From the NCBI GenBank assembly GCA_029959085.1, contig JARWIR010000042.1:2512544-2576543 (forward strand): DNA of 64,000 nucleotides. The letters run 5' to 3'. Made by a program: the position numbers and the translations under genes. This document shows, piece after piece, positions 32,173-42,391 of this stretch. How positions within the stretch are numbered: position 1 is the stretch's first letter; each line of letters opens with the position of its first letter. Source of the stretch: Nemophila menziesii (Eukaryota > Streptophyta > Magnoliopsida > Boraginales > Hydrophyllaceae). Below the pieces are notes generated by a model, which worked only from the letters and a program-made list of their open reading frames with translations, ran no database searches and had not been told where the DNA came from.

Positions 32173-33359
32173 ATTTAAAAAGATATTACTTTTATATCAC
32201 TGGTTTTTTTAATGGTTTTCCTATCTTGGCAGTTGCTTCATTATTGAATGCAAATGCCTTTTCCGACGTGACTATGTTGGAGCCTTTCAATGGTTCCAAC
32301 TACAAACGTTGGGCACAAAGCCACTGATATGTCTAGAACTACATGCTAGGTTTCTGGCTCTAAAAATTGGGTTCAAGAAAGCTAATTCAGTGGTTAGAGG
32401 ATGGATCTTGGATAATGTGACGAACCCCACCTTTTATTTGTGTACCGTTGAGAAGTCAACAAAGACTATCTGTGAAACGGTTTAGAAAAGGCATAAGGGT
32501 GATGATTTTGATGAGAATAAGTACGTCACCGGGAAATGACCCAACAAGATCTAATTAGTCTCATACAAGTCGAAAAGTGAATTGACTAATGGATAAGTCC
32601 TGAAGTTTCCATGTTTTTATGAGTTTAAGGATAACTTTGGCCCCTTATATTACCACTTTTTACCTCTTGTTGCCCTACATTTCATTCACAAACATGAATA
32701 TATATCAATTGGATATTAAATATATGTGTGAATAAAGATCTATGTGGAGAGATCTATATGGTGCAACATGAAGGGTTGGTGGTTTTGGATTAAGGGTATA
32801 AAGTTTGAAAACTAAGGAAATTGTTTTCTATTTTTTAAACGGGCACCGTGTTAATGAAATAGTATCCTAATAAAAGATGGATCGGTTTGTGCTACACTTT
32901 TATCAATATGTGTACGACATGATCCACTTTTGGTACTTTCACTCATGGGTCTGACTTCTTTTATTCTTCTATTTGTGAATAAAAGATGTGGGGGAAGATG
33001 ATCCTAAGGAAAAAATTCATTTGAGTAAATAATGGAATTTACCTTAGTTAGTCTCACCGTGTTGGAAAGGTTTGACTCCGTTGATATAATGTTTGGTTAA
33101 AACTTCCTTATAATACTAGTATTCATTAATAAGAGAATTGTGGGGGGGGGGTGTACCCCTTAATGAATATAAAATAATTATAATGATTATGACGCTCTTA
33201 ATGAACAAAACCCAACTTGGTATTGTCCATATTGTAAAGAGACTCAAGTGGTGACCATTATGTTATTATTTTTCATTTAATAAAGTACTAGAGATGTACT
33301 ATTGATCTATATGATTCACTAACTTCTCATCCATATAATGTAAATTGTGCATACATGAG

Positions 33360-33560
33360 CAAATTAAAACTTAATGAATTCATAGCCATGTGTGGTGGTC
33401 CTATTGAGACGGACTTGATGAATTCACCGTTTAGGTTGTTATATATTCCTCATACGTAATGAATTCATAGCCATGCGTGGTGGTCCTTTTGAGACGGATT
33501 TGATGAATTCACCGTTGAGGTTGTTGTATATTGCTCATAATATGATTACAAGGAGACGTC
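33360..33560. repeat. Degenerate tandem repeat in the LTR element interior
   Basis: The phrases TGAATTCATAGCCATG, then TGTGGTGGTCC, then GAGACGGACTTGATGAATTC occur near 33374 and again near 33458, with a weaker third copy near 33599. This about 85-bp repeat lies just before the 3' LTR. Similar text (GTGGTGCTCATATTGAGACA) also ends the copia relic near 25250. Confidence 0.6.
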
Positions 33561-33991
33561 CTTGATGTTCCCAATGGATGAGTTGTTAGAATCACCACAA
33601 ATTCATAGCCCGTAAGGGTGGTCCTAAAGAGAAAAGACTTGATGAATTAGAGAGACACATAATGAGGTTGAGCTTTATTGCTCTTAATGATCTCGAAATC
33701 CGAGAGGGTCGGCTAATGAGGCTAGACGCTCTTGGAGATCACCTATGTGCATGGAAAGGGTGATGTTTGAGGAATCTGTAACTATCAGCCGGGTAGAGTA
33801 TGTGCTGTGAGGGTCTCGATCGAAAACTATCAAGTTCAAGAGTACGTTCACTTGATATATTTTTGGTGGTTGCCTCACTTCACTACGTGTCAATTCAAAT
33901 CGAAAGATATTGCCACTTAAGTACAATTCACCCAAATGCTGATATTTATGGAAACCTTCACCTTCTTTCCCAAAGAACATGAGTGGGGGAT

Positions 33992-34689
33992 TGTTGGAAT
34001 TTTTTAAATAAAGAGAATTTATTTTATTAATTCTTTCATGTTTTTGGAAGAAGTGGAAAATTCCATTTGTGTATAATAGTCCCACTTTATTATATGGAGA
34101 AAAAAACCATTAGAATTATTTAATTTCAAATAATTCCTTATTCTTCATTAAGGATTAATGGTTCTTTATATATTAGTTGTTATGGGAGTTACAAAAACTT
34201 GATAAAGAAAAAAACGGACGACTTTAATATGAGCATTAATGTGACGGTTTTCTTGTCTTGCTTTCTCTTCTATAAATAGTGACTTTGTCACTTTCATTTC
34301 AAGAGGAGAAGAAAAAAGATTATTCTTGAGAGAATGGAAAAATATAGAGAGAATAGAAAGGAAAAAAATATTCTAGAGAGAATAAAGAATAGAATGTAAA
34401 ACGAAACTAAGAATTAGAAATACTATTATATTTCTCTCCCAAATATTCTAGTATAATATTTCTATAGAGTAGAACTTTTGTTAGAGGTAACCGGCACGAC
34501 CGGAATATCTTTTTAACGCCATTTACATTCCGTGTAATAGTTCCTTTCTCATATTTTCCGTGTAAGTTTCATTATTTTCAATTCATTGTAATAGAGTAGT
34601 ATTACTTTAATTGAGAATTAATTCGTTTACTTTCTTTTGGAATTCCATTTCTCTATTTTATAACCAGTGATATTGTTATTTTTCCAACA
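33992..34689 (+). repeat. 3' LTR of the non-autonomous element
   Basis: 698 bp, the same length as the 5' LTR and nearly identical in sequence. The purine tract lies immediately upstream and the 5-bp duplication ATGGC immediately downstream. Confidence 0.9.
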
Positions 34690-34694
34690 ATGGC

Positions 34695-35250
34695 CACCCC
34701 GTTGAACCTTCGATGTCGAATTGCCGATTGAACGAGGTGGGAAGAAAGACATGCTTCATTTTAGTATAATACAAGGTGGGTATCTAACAAGAAGGAAATA
34801 AATAGTCACAGTTAAGGATGATACTCTATAAAGTTCCAAATACATGAACCTTGCTTTTGAACTCAATTCAGCTATAAGCTTTTTTAGGTGTCAAATCCAT
34901 ATCTATCACTGTCTCTTTTACTTTATCCACCATGTCTTACTTCTGATTGTGAGCATACAACTTTGATAATATTACATAATTGTCAACATTAAAAGGGTCA
35001 AATACTCTTCCCCATAATCAGATTTTTATGTATACTGCATCCATCAAACAATGCTTTTAACGGTTGTTTCAAAATTCCCTTCTCCTTGTAAATGCCTTTG
35101 CCTCGTTGAACTTTCCAGCACAAGCAAAAAGAGAAACTATAAATGCATAATGTGCTTAGGAGATTTTATGCAATTAAAGTAAAATTTCCCCTCTTCAACC
35201 ATGCAAGCATAGCAACAAGCGTAGTTGATTTTGTTTCCTGAACAATGTCA
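34695..35250 (-). pseudogene. PPR protein (E-motif class) pseudogene, C-terminal part
   Basis: The minus strand reads GKFNEAKAFTRR, then (frame change) FDPFNVDNYVILSKLYAHNQ, a stop where Trp is expected, DMVDKVKETVIDMDLTPKKA, and a stop again where Trp is expected before IEFKSKVHVFG. This is the E/E+ tail of a PLS-class PPR protein, a family of organelle RNA-binding and editing factors. Both interrupted positions are Trp-to-stop. The sequence continues toward the LTR element, whose insertion at ATGGC split it from 31260-31474. That far flank has an open minus frame (HEDIVFRVKRDAPLN) of uncertain relation. Confidence 0.7.
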
Positions 35251-35629
35251 AAACCTACCCATTCAGAACATCTAAACAATTAGAAACAAACACCCAATTT
35301 GGTTAAATTTCAGTAATTCTTTTGAAGAATATAAAAATAAATACATATATATGTGAGAGTGTGAAGCTACGGCCACTGAGAAGTTAAACAAAATTAGATA
35401 TTACCTAATTATCACATCAATTTTCCACCAAAACTATTTATATGAGAGTTAAATTTGCAATGCACTCTTCGATTTCAGCGGATAGTAACCGTATAAACAA
35501 CCCATGAATTTAAGAAAATATTTTCAACCATCTTCAAGCGGAAGGGTTTCACCAATTCTTAAAAAGGAATGTAAATTTTCTTCAAGATTTTTGAGGTTGA
35601 GGTTGAGGTTGAGAGCGATTGTTTTTTTA

Positions 35630-35809
35630 GAGTAATGATATATACCATCCAAGTATACCACCCATGACGACGTGACATGAATTGGTTGGTTAAAAGTCGC
35701 TAATCAATCTATTTTCTTAATTTGATTAATGATTTACTTCCAACCAATTCACGCTACGTCATGGGTGGTAATTGGGTGGTATGAATTAGGGTGGTATATA
35801 TCATTACTC
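35630..35809. mobile_element. MITE with GAGTAATGATATATACCA ends (1 of 3)
   Basis: Inverted ends GAGTAATGATATATACCA and TGGTATATATCATTACTC, with an inner inverted pair (CACCCATGACG / CGTCATGGGTG). Flanked by TTTTTTTA on both sides (35622-35629 and 35810-35817). Relatives at 39871 and 57999 have 9-bp duplications, so this is a small Mutator-type family. Confidence 0.8.
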
Positions 35810-36183
35810 TTTTTTTAAGAGATTATTACCTAAAGGGTCTTGAAGACACCACCTCGGGACCTAACAAGACCGGCTCTATAGCCTCTTCTTACTAAAGGCC
35901 ACAACAAAAATTTAACACTATACCCCAAAAATCCAATTACATTGCTACCCTTTTTTTGTTTATTATTTCTCTCTATATATTAATTTATAGCATAATTTTT
36001 TAAAAACCCTAATTATTATTTTCCTTTCTCTCTCTTTACTTTCTATTTCAGCTCTCTCTCTCCGGCTCCACCACTACCCCGGCTTCAAATCGGCTTCACA
36101 AGAACACCAGCCTCCAATATTGACAGCAGCAGGCGGTGGTTCGAGTTGTTGCAACGGCGCTCAGATCGGAGAAACACCGAGCA

Positions 36184-37549
36184 GGATAAGCTTCGTCGCC
36201 TAAATGATTTAGATGGAACACGAAGATTTGCATTAGCACCTGCTGGATCTCACAAGGAAGAGGTTGGCATATTAAGGTTAACACGCTTTTCTATAGATTT
36301 AAATTAGTGCCCGTTTGGAAGTGCTTTTTTGGAGAAGCACTTAAAAGTGCTTTTAGTATTTTAAGAAATTTTTTGACTTTGAAAAGCACTTTTTTGAGAA
36401 GCACCAAATAGGTGCTTTTTAAAAAAATCACTTAAAATAATTTTTGATTTTTTAATAATTTTTTTAAATTTTGAATTTTGTTCTAAAAGCGCTTTTTTAC
36501 TCTAAAATAAGCACTTCCAAACGGACCCTTAGTTTATGTGCTATAAGTTATCTAAAAAATGAACATGTAAGTGTATTTTGATGGAAAGTATTTTCCAGTC
36601 AATATTTTGAAGATGTAGATCGTACATGGGAGACATTTGAGAAGAATTTATGGGCTCATATTTCAAACTTCTACAAACTTGCCAAAGAAAGGTACACTCA
36701 ACTTTCAGAATTTACTATTTCGAATGAGTTAATTATGGTGCTAATTGTAAAATGTTTCTCTTTTGCAGCCTACAAACATTTGTTCGTGCTGTAAGGTTTG
36801 TATTAATTACTTTAGATTGATATTAATATTGAACCATTTTTAATTAATTTGTATAATCTTTAGGGTTGTTGAAATGCAAGAAATTTTGGATGAGCAACTT
36901 CCTGAAGAAATAGCTGAGGCTGAAGGAGATGGTGCTATGGACCCTTTAGCCAAGTATATTCTAGTTTGATGCTTTTTTTTGTATTAAAATTAAATTTTTT
37001 TTTTTTGCTAAGCCAGCCAGATTTTTATATATATCAAAACAAATAAAAGTTTACACTTAAGTCACGGTCAAACACAACCATTTGACCAGACATAATAAAA
37101 CAAACTAGACACAAAGTAAACTAACTAGTACGGGTCATAACCCACCAACACAACACATTAGCACTTCAAGTACAACTCAATCTATTACAAACCCTAACCC
37201 TCTCTCCATATCTTCATCTCTGCTTCTATCTCCTCTTTGGCGAACCTCTTCAGATTCACCATGTTTTCTATCATTCGGCTTGAGATCTTCTCGATAATAC
37301 CTTCCTCAGTTAAGTGGGTTTGGCTGAAGATTCGGTTTATTAAAATTAAACTTTGGGTTACTTTAAGACATAATCGAAAGTTTATTGCCTCTTTTGTTAC
37401 TTTTGACTACAAAGTTTGACTATTTTCTATTTGCCTGCAGAAAAGTTACTATTTCTAAGTCAAAGTTTTAGGGAAAAGGCTACAGGGATAAATGTTACGA
37501 GAATTTAAAACAATCTGCTAAAGATCGTTTTGACAAGCTAATTGCCGAG
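36184..37549 (+). pseudogene. SEC6: Captured exocyst SEC6 gene fragment (5 exons with introns)
   Basis: Exons in order: 36184-36276 (DKLRRLNDLDGTRRFALAPA, then GSHKEEVGIL), 36599-36691 (QYFEDVDRTWETFEKNLWAH, then ISNFYKLAKE), 36769-36795 (LQTFVRAV), 36864-36953 (RVVEMQEILDEQLPEE, then IAEAEGDGAM) and 37441-37549 (KGYRDKCYENLKQS, then AKDRFDKLIAE). These match a continuous stretch of plant SEC6, a tethering-complex subunit for secretion. GT-AG borders are kept and the reading phase is consistent across the first junctions. One TAG interrupts the last exon. The start of the first exon is uncertain. Retained introns show capture from DNA. A MITE sits in the first intron. Confidence 0.85.
36309..36528. 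mobile_element. 220-bp MITE with CCGTTTGGAAGTGC ends
   Basis: Ends CCCGTTTGGAAGTGCTTTTT and AAGCACTTCCAAACGG are inverted repeats. TTAGT occurs on both sides (36304-36308 and 36529-36533). It lies within the first intron of the captured SEC6 fragment, so it was either already in the host intron or inserted after capture. Confidence 0.75.
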
Positions 37550-37789
37550 GTTTCACTCTCATGATTATTTACTGTAAACAGTATGCATATCAGATATATG
37601 TAACTGACTTTTTATTGTCTAGGGAAACCGTTTATTTGATTTGGTTTGATTGCAACCGAAAAGGACAAATTCCCACAAGAATTCTTGATTTACTGATTAT
37701 TTGTTATTATAATTAATTGTATTGCTTATTGATTTACTGATTTACTGGTTTAATTGGTATTTTGGTTTAATTTCATTTTGCTTTTAATT

Positions 37790-38240
37790 AATAGACAATG
37801 CTCTAAATGCTCAGTAGTTTACTGATTATACAAAAAAAGCTCAGTAAATTTACTGATTATATGAAAAACGCTTAGCAACTTACTGAGCATGCTTAGCAAA
37901 GATACTGAGCAATCGATCATGCTCAGTAAAGATACTGAGCAAACGCGTATGCTCAATAAAGTCATTCAACAAAAAAAATCAAATACTCAGCAACTTTTTT
38001 CAACACTCAAAACTTTTTTCCGATACTCAACAACTTTTTTCATACTCAGTAGCCCATGCTCAGTACTTTTTTCATTCTTAGTACTCCAAGCTCAGAACTT
38101 TTTTCCACGCTCAGAACTTTATTCCACGCTCAGAACTTTATTCCACGCTCAAAACTTTATTCTATGCTCAGAACTTTATTCTATGCTCAGAACTTTATTC
38201 TACGCTCAGAACTTTATTCCACGCTCAGAACTTTTTCCGA
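37790..38240. repeat. Array of CTCAG/CTGAG words in Pack-MULE A
   Basis: From 37797 to 37950 short inverted words alternate (GCTCAGTA, TACTGAGCA, GCTTAGCA). From 38040 to 38235 a regular 18-19-bp unit ACGCTCAGAACTTTATTCC repeats about eight times. Position and design match the GAGTACTC arrays of elements B and C, though the word differs. Overlapping frames here are products of the repeat. Confidence 0.75.
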
Positions 38241-38764
38241 CGGTGGCCAGAGGTGACCGGCGGTGATCGGTGGTTGTGGTCGGAGCTGGAAATTATTTGA
38301 TAATTAATGAAGGAGGAGAGAGAAAAAATGATAAAGGAGGAGAGAGATTAATGGTAATGGAGGAGAGAGAGAGTAATGATAGTGGAGGAGAGAAGAATCT
38401 ATTTTTTTGTCTTATATGTACTAGAAGGGCAGTTATGACATTGGATATCTTATTGGCCTCTAAGAAGGAGAGAGGAATTGACTAGCTCCTATGTGTCACT
38501 ACGATATTCTTTAAGACCCCATGGGTAATTGACCCTTTTTTTAATGAGTGAAAATATGTTTTTGTTTTTTAATTTTATTTTCTTACTAAGTTGCGCTACC
38601 TTATTTTTTAAATTTAGGTGATGCCTCTCTCTCTATTAAACATGAATGTATCATAACTTATGGATAATTGGATTTTTTTCAAGTAAGGATCACATCAATT
38701 TGGTAAGACGATTCAAATCTGGTTCCGTTACAAGGAGATAATTTGTAACCCCCTCTATATATTA

Positions 38765-38850
38765 TTTACACTTACTTATGATGATATCCCTGATAATGAA
38801 CTTAGAAAGTGTAAGAGACGTCAGATTGAGTCTACATTATCATCTGACTG
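38765..38850 (+). pseudogene. Short copia fragment
   Basis: GATGATATCCCTGATAATGA, then ACTTAGAAAGTGTAAGAG, is close to the same phrase in the copia relics at 22110 and 50667. Less than 90 bp remains, directly followed by a LINE relic. Confidence 0.5.
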
Positions 38851-38879
38851 CTTTCTTTTCTTTTGGTTGGGTAAACGAT

Positions 38880-39560
38880 TGTATTAAAAAAACCTTGAGT
38901 AATAAGCAACAATTTTTATTGGGATAATAAGCCGCTACAAGTTAGATAGAGTAATATTTATGTTTCTAAAGAGTAGTGTGGTCTTGGGTTAAAAGAGTTA
39001 GGTACTTGGAACAAAGCATTATTATTAAAAATGCTTTGGAAGATTGTCGTAAAAAATAACTTTATTTGGATTAAATAGATTCATGGGAAATATTTTCAAA
39101 ATGTAAGCATTTGGGAGTGGAATCAAAGGAGATTAGATTCTCTTCTCCTGAAAAATATTTGAAAGTTTAGGGAGGTGGAGGTGATTCGAAGGTCAATTGG
39201 TGTTGATGGTAGAGAGAGTATCTTGCCTAGGTTGTTCACCTTGGTGAATGCACATCCGACAAATTATGAGGTATCTTGTGCAAAAATTTACGCTTTATAA
39301 AAAAAACCTTATAGTTTGTTTAGACGAAGATCTTTTGTGAAACTTTAGGCTAATATTATTTGGGATTCTTGTGTGTTTTTTGGATGACACTAAGAGAGAA
39401 CTTAAAACAAAAGATCGCACGAATTATTTGGAGTTAGATTCATTTTGTATTTTATGTAGTGAAGATTTTGAGTCAAATAAGCACCTTTATTTCGACTGTA
39501 CATATGCGAAAGATATATGAGATGAGATAAAAATGGTTGGACATTGATAAAAAGATGAAC
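38880..39560 (+). pseudogene. LINE reverse-transcriptase tail relic
   Basis: Plus-strand pieces in changing frames read CGLGLKELGTWNKALLLKML, then FIWIK*IHGKYFQNVSIWEW, then a zf-RVT-like tail. This is the standard region between RT and the zinc-binding domain in plant LINEs, with several stops. No poly(A) or duplication was found. Confidence 0.65.
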
Positions 39561-39870
39561 ACTCTCTTGAACACTTTGAAGTGGCTTAACTCGAGAGAAA
39601 TGGAGGAGAAAGGTTTATAGGATTGATTTTGGAACTACCGTGTATTGCATATCGTGTATTGCATATAGAATGCAAGAAATCACCTTGTTATGGGAGGTAT
39701 CGAACCTTTAAGGAAACAGTTATCAAAAAAATTAAGTAATATATTTTTTTCTATTTTCTATTTTTTGTTCTTTTATCATTTTCTTTTAGATAATAGTGAA
39801 AGATTAGTTAATATTAAGATTGATCTTTGGTCTAGCGGTAGATAACTTCTTTATCTTGTATTATTTTTTA

Positions 39871-40061
39871 GAGTAATGATATTTGTCACCCTTTTTGTAT
39901 CACTCTTTTATCACCTCCTACGTGTATGCCTATGTGTACCAATGAATGGATTTCTCTATCCTATTTAATTTTTCTCTATCTTCTATTCAAGGAAATTAAT
40001 ACATATATATAGAAGGGTGAAAAAAGGGTGATATGAAAAGGGGTGACATATATCATTACTC
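39871..40061. mobile_element. MITE with GAGTAATGATATTTGTCACC ends (2 of 3)
   Basis: Inverted ends GAGTAATGATATTTGTCACC and GGGTGACATATATCATTACTC. Perfect 9-bp duplication TATTTTTTA at 39862-39870 and 40062-40070. It shares its outer 12 bp with 35630-35809. Confidence 0.85.
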
Positions 40062-40070
40062 TATTTTTTA

Positions 40071-40984
40071 TGAAATTTTATGAATGAGAACTTTTACATA
40101 GATATGCTAAATAGAAAGACAATAGCATATTTACTTATTCAAGAAAATCCTAAAAAGGATATATTCAATTTAAATTCTAAAAGAGTTTTTATAATCAACA
40201 GATTTTATAGGGTTCGCAGATTGTTTTCATTATATATGGATTTTAATTGACAGATTCTAATTAAGTCGATAGAGATTTGAGTGGATTATAACGCAAATCA
40301 TCTAGGATATGTATGGATTTTAATATAAATATGGAAACTTTTTTTATTTCGTCCATCTATATAATTTCAATTTATGGATCAATGTGGTTTTCACTATATT
40401 TTACAGGTCAGTGGGGTATGTTGAGTTGTGCAAAAGGGTAAGAAAGAACTAAGTGTAATACAGCTTTTCGGTAAAATATTATCACGAGAAAAATATTAGG
40501 ATACGAGATTTGCAAAATATAGTGGTAAGTTATATAGCCCACTATGACTTTAACGTTAAAGGTTTGCAAAATATTATCATCAGAACGATGCAGAGATTAT
40601 TGCACCTATGACTGTCATAATTTTCTTCTTATTTGAATCCAATTATGCTACTGAGAAGTTGAACGGTAAGGTTTGGAAAGATAAGAAATTGATCAATGGA
40701 GTCGATTCAGTTACCAATATCTGTAGCTATACCGAATGTAAAGACTGATTGTTAAGCCTGGGTGTGGTTAACTTTGAGACATAAACAAGGTCTCCAATCC
40801 ATACAAGAGCAAGCAACCAACACCTGCTCTGGTAAAATATGAACTAGAAATTCTAAGAGTATTCCGCTTCACATTCATCCATAAGAAATACTACAATATA
40901 ACCCAAACTGAAAAAGGAAAAAAAAACAGGCATATTTATAATATTTTTATTCTTGAAAACTCCAATTCCCGAACAACTGAACAA
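40071..40984. other. Intergenic, nothing recognised
   Basis: AT-rich DNA. A near-duplicate phrase (GCAAAATAT...ATCA) occurs near 40511 and 40564. No gene is visible. Confidence 0.4.
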
Positions 40985-41375
40985 CTTTTCAAGTGTAGAT
41001 CCACCAGGCCAGATCTGATCCTCCCGATTTTTTGAATCTGTTGGAGTATATATGCAGCTGGCTCATCCAACTGCAAGGTTTAGACACGCTCGTATCGCAA
41101 AAAGAATTCGGACCACAATAACCATATTGCTCAAATATCCTGGGGTGCCAAAAAAAATATACACGAATCATTTTCACCTTTGTCTTGCATATCAAATTGA
41201 AGTTCGCCAGAGTAGCTAATTTTCAGGATTTATGATTAAGTGATATATACTTTACCTCTTCTGAAGTCAAGATACATGATAAGATGTAACGTTTTGTGAG
41301 GTTGTAATCTAATAAACTAAATTCAGCTTTGTTACATAGTTCCCATCTGAAAAAAATTGTAAAATCCCTCCAGAT
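40985..41375 (-). pseudogene. S-domain receptor-like kinase fragment
   Basis: Minus strand: WELCNKAEFSLLDYNLTKRY, then VKMIRVYFFWHPRIFEQYGY, then CGPNSFCDTSVSKPC. The YGYCGPNSFC cysteine motif with an upstream W-containing segment is the S-locus glycoprotein/EGF-like region of G-type lectin receptor kinases. The rest of the extracellular part, the membrane segment and the kinase are missing, and a stop lies between the two halves. It sits directly beside block I, copy 2. Confidence 0.65.
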
Positions 41376-41406
41376 CATAAGTTGTGGTACTCCTCGAAGG
41401 TCAAAA

Positions 41407-41631
41407 TGAAGTCTACACCAACAGATGAGGCTGCATCTTAGAGGATAAAAACCACACCAACTTGCACAACAAGTTGATAACAGAATTTGTTATCAAGTGT
41501 ATGTATAAGTGTGTGTATAGATAGTCACTCATTTTATGCTATTTGTAGTATATAAATACACTATCACTTTTATGTAAAACACACAGAAATATATACAATT
41601 CAATCTTCTCTTCTATTCTATTTTACATTTC
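41407..41631 (+). repeat. Truncated LTR of the mini-element
   Basis: Identical by reading to the full LTRs but missing TGATAAGA at its 5' edge and the terminal A. Left flank GGTCAAAA belongs to duplication block I. Confidence 0.9.
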
Positions 41632-41914
41632 TATTTCGAAGCTTACATATTCAGCTACCAGTTCCTTCTCTTGCTTGTGATAACATCTCAGCTATTATGC
41701 TCGCTACTAATCCTGTGTTTCATACCAGAACTCGCCACATTGATGTGGATTTTCACTTTGTTCGTGAGCAAGTTCAAGCTAAGGAACTCAGATTATATCA
41801 TGTTTCTTCTGCTCAACAAATAGCAGATGTTTTTACTAAAAGTCTTGGTCCTTCTTTGTTTCTTTCTCTTCGTGACAAGCTTCCTATACTACGTATACTT
41901 AGCTTGAGGGGGGA

Positions 41915-42148
41915 TGATAAGATGAAGTCTACACCAACAGATGAGGCTGCATCTTAGAGGATAAAAACCACACCAACTTGCACAACAAGTTGATAACAGA
42001 ATTTGTTATCAAGTGTATGTATAAGTGTGTGTATAGATAGTCACTCATTTTATGCTATTTGTAGTATATAAATACACTATCACTTTTATGTAAAACACAC
42101 AGAAATATATACAATTCAATCTTCTCTTCTATTCTATTTTACATTTCA
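41915..42148 (+). repeat. Full 234-bp copia LTR (plus orientation)
   Basis: Starts TGATAAGATG and ends CATTTCA, next to the 9-bp spacer before the inverted LTR. Confidence 0.9.
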
Positions 42149-42157
42149 TAATAATTA

Positions 42158-42391
42158 TGAAATGTAAAATAGAATAGAAGAGAAGATTGAATTGTATATA
42201 TTTCTGTGTGTTTTACATAAAAGTGATAGTGTATTTATATACTACAAATAGCATAAAATGAGTGACTATCTATACACACACTTATACATACACTTGATAA
42301 CAAATTCTGTTATCAACTTGTTGTGCAAGTTGGTGTGGTTTTTATCCTCTAAGATGCAGCCTCATCTGTTGGTGTAGACTTCATCTTATCA
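42158..42391 (-). repeat. 3' LTR of the intact copia element
   Basis: 234 bp. It contains the final 14 codons and stop of the gag-pol frame (stop at 42349), so the reading frame ends inside the LTR. Confidence 0.9.

Larger units (their letters stand above)
31475..34689 (+). mobile_element. Young non-autonomous LTR retrotransposon (3.2 kb)
   Basis: Two 698-bp LTRs (31475-32172 and 33992-34689) start TGTTGG and end CCAACA. They looked identical on reading except for one noticed difference (CTAGAAAGA against CTAGAGAGA). The flanks carry a perfect 5-bp target duplication ATGGC (31470-31474 and 34690-34694). A purine tract, GAGTGGGGGA, precedes the 3' LTR, which gives plus orientation. The 1.8-kb interior shows only gag-like scraps (EPFNGSNYKRWAQ, then VEKSTKTICETV) with stops and no pol, so movement must have used enzymes in trans. 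It interrupts a PPR pseudogene. Confidence 0.9.
35819..38535 (+). mobile_element. Pack-MULE A carrying SEC6 exons
   Basis: Exact 9-bp target duplication TTTTTTTAA (35810-35818 and 38536-38544). The imperfect inverted ends are GAGATTATTACCTAAAGGGT then CTTGAAGACA on the left, and reversed GGGTCAATTACCCATGGGGT then CTTAAAGAAT on the right. A further conserved block (CCTCTTCTTACTAAAGGCC, then about 50 bp later GCTACCC) recurs in the reversed right end of element C. The interior holds a promoter-like AAACCCTAA leader, a captured exocyst SEC6 fragment with introns, a MITE and a CTCAG repeat array. It has no transposase. Insertion was into the flank of the MITE at 35630. Confidence 0.85.
41407..42148 (+). 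mobile_element. Internally deleted copia mini-element fused tail-to-tail to the intact one
   Basis: Structure: a 225-bp LTR lacking its first 8 and last 1 bases (41407-41631), the last about 280 bp of pol (41632-41914, reading STOP-free to ...RILSLRGDDK), the purine tract GAGGGGGGA, and a full 234-bp LTR (41915-42148). The LTR-to-pol junction falls on a 10-bp word, TTTACATTTC, present in both the LTR end and pol. This points to template switching during reverse transcription. A 9-bp spacer, TAATAATTA, then leads to the inverted full element. All matching stretches read identical to the intact copy. Confidence 0.9.

Noticed and set aside
33684..34085. 133-codon minus frame crossing the LTR border
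   Set aside because: It spans the junction of interior and 3' LTR of a plus-oriented element, and half of it recurs at 31371-31568 only because the LTR is repeated.
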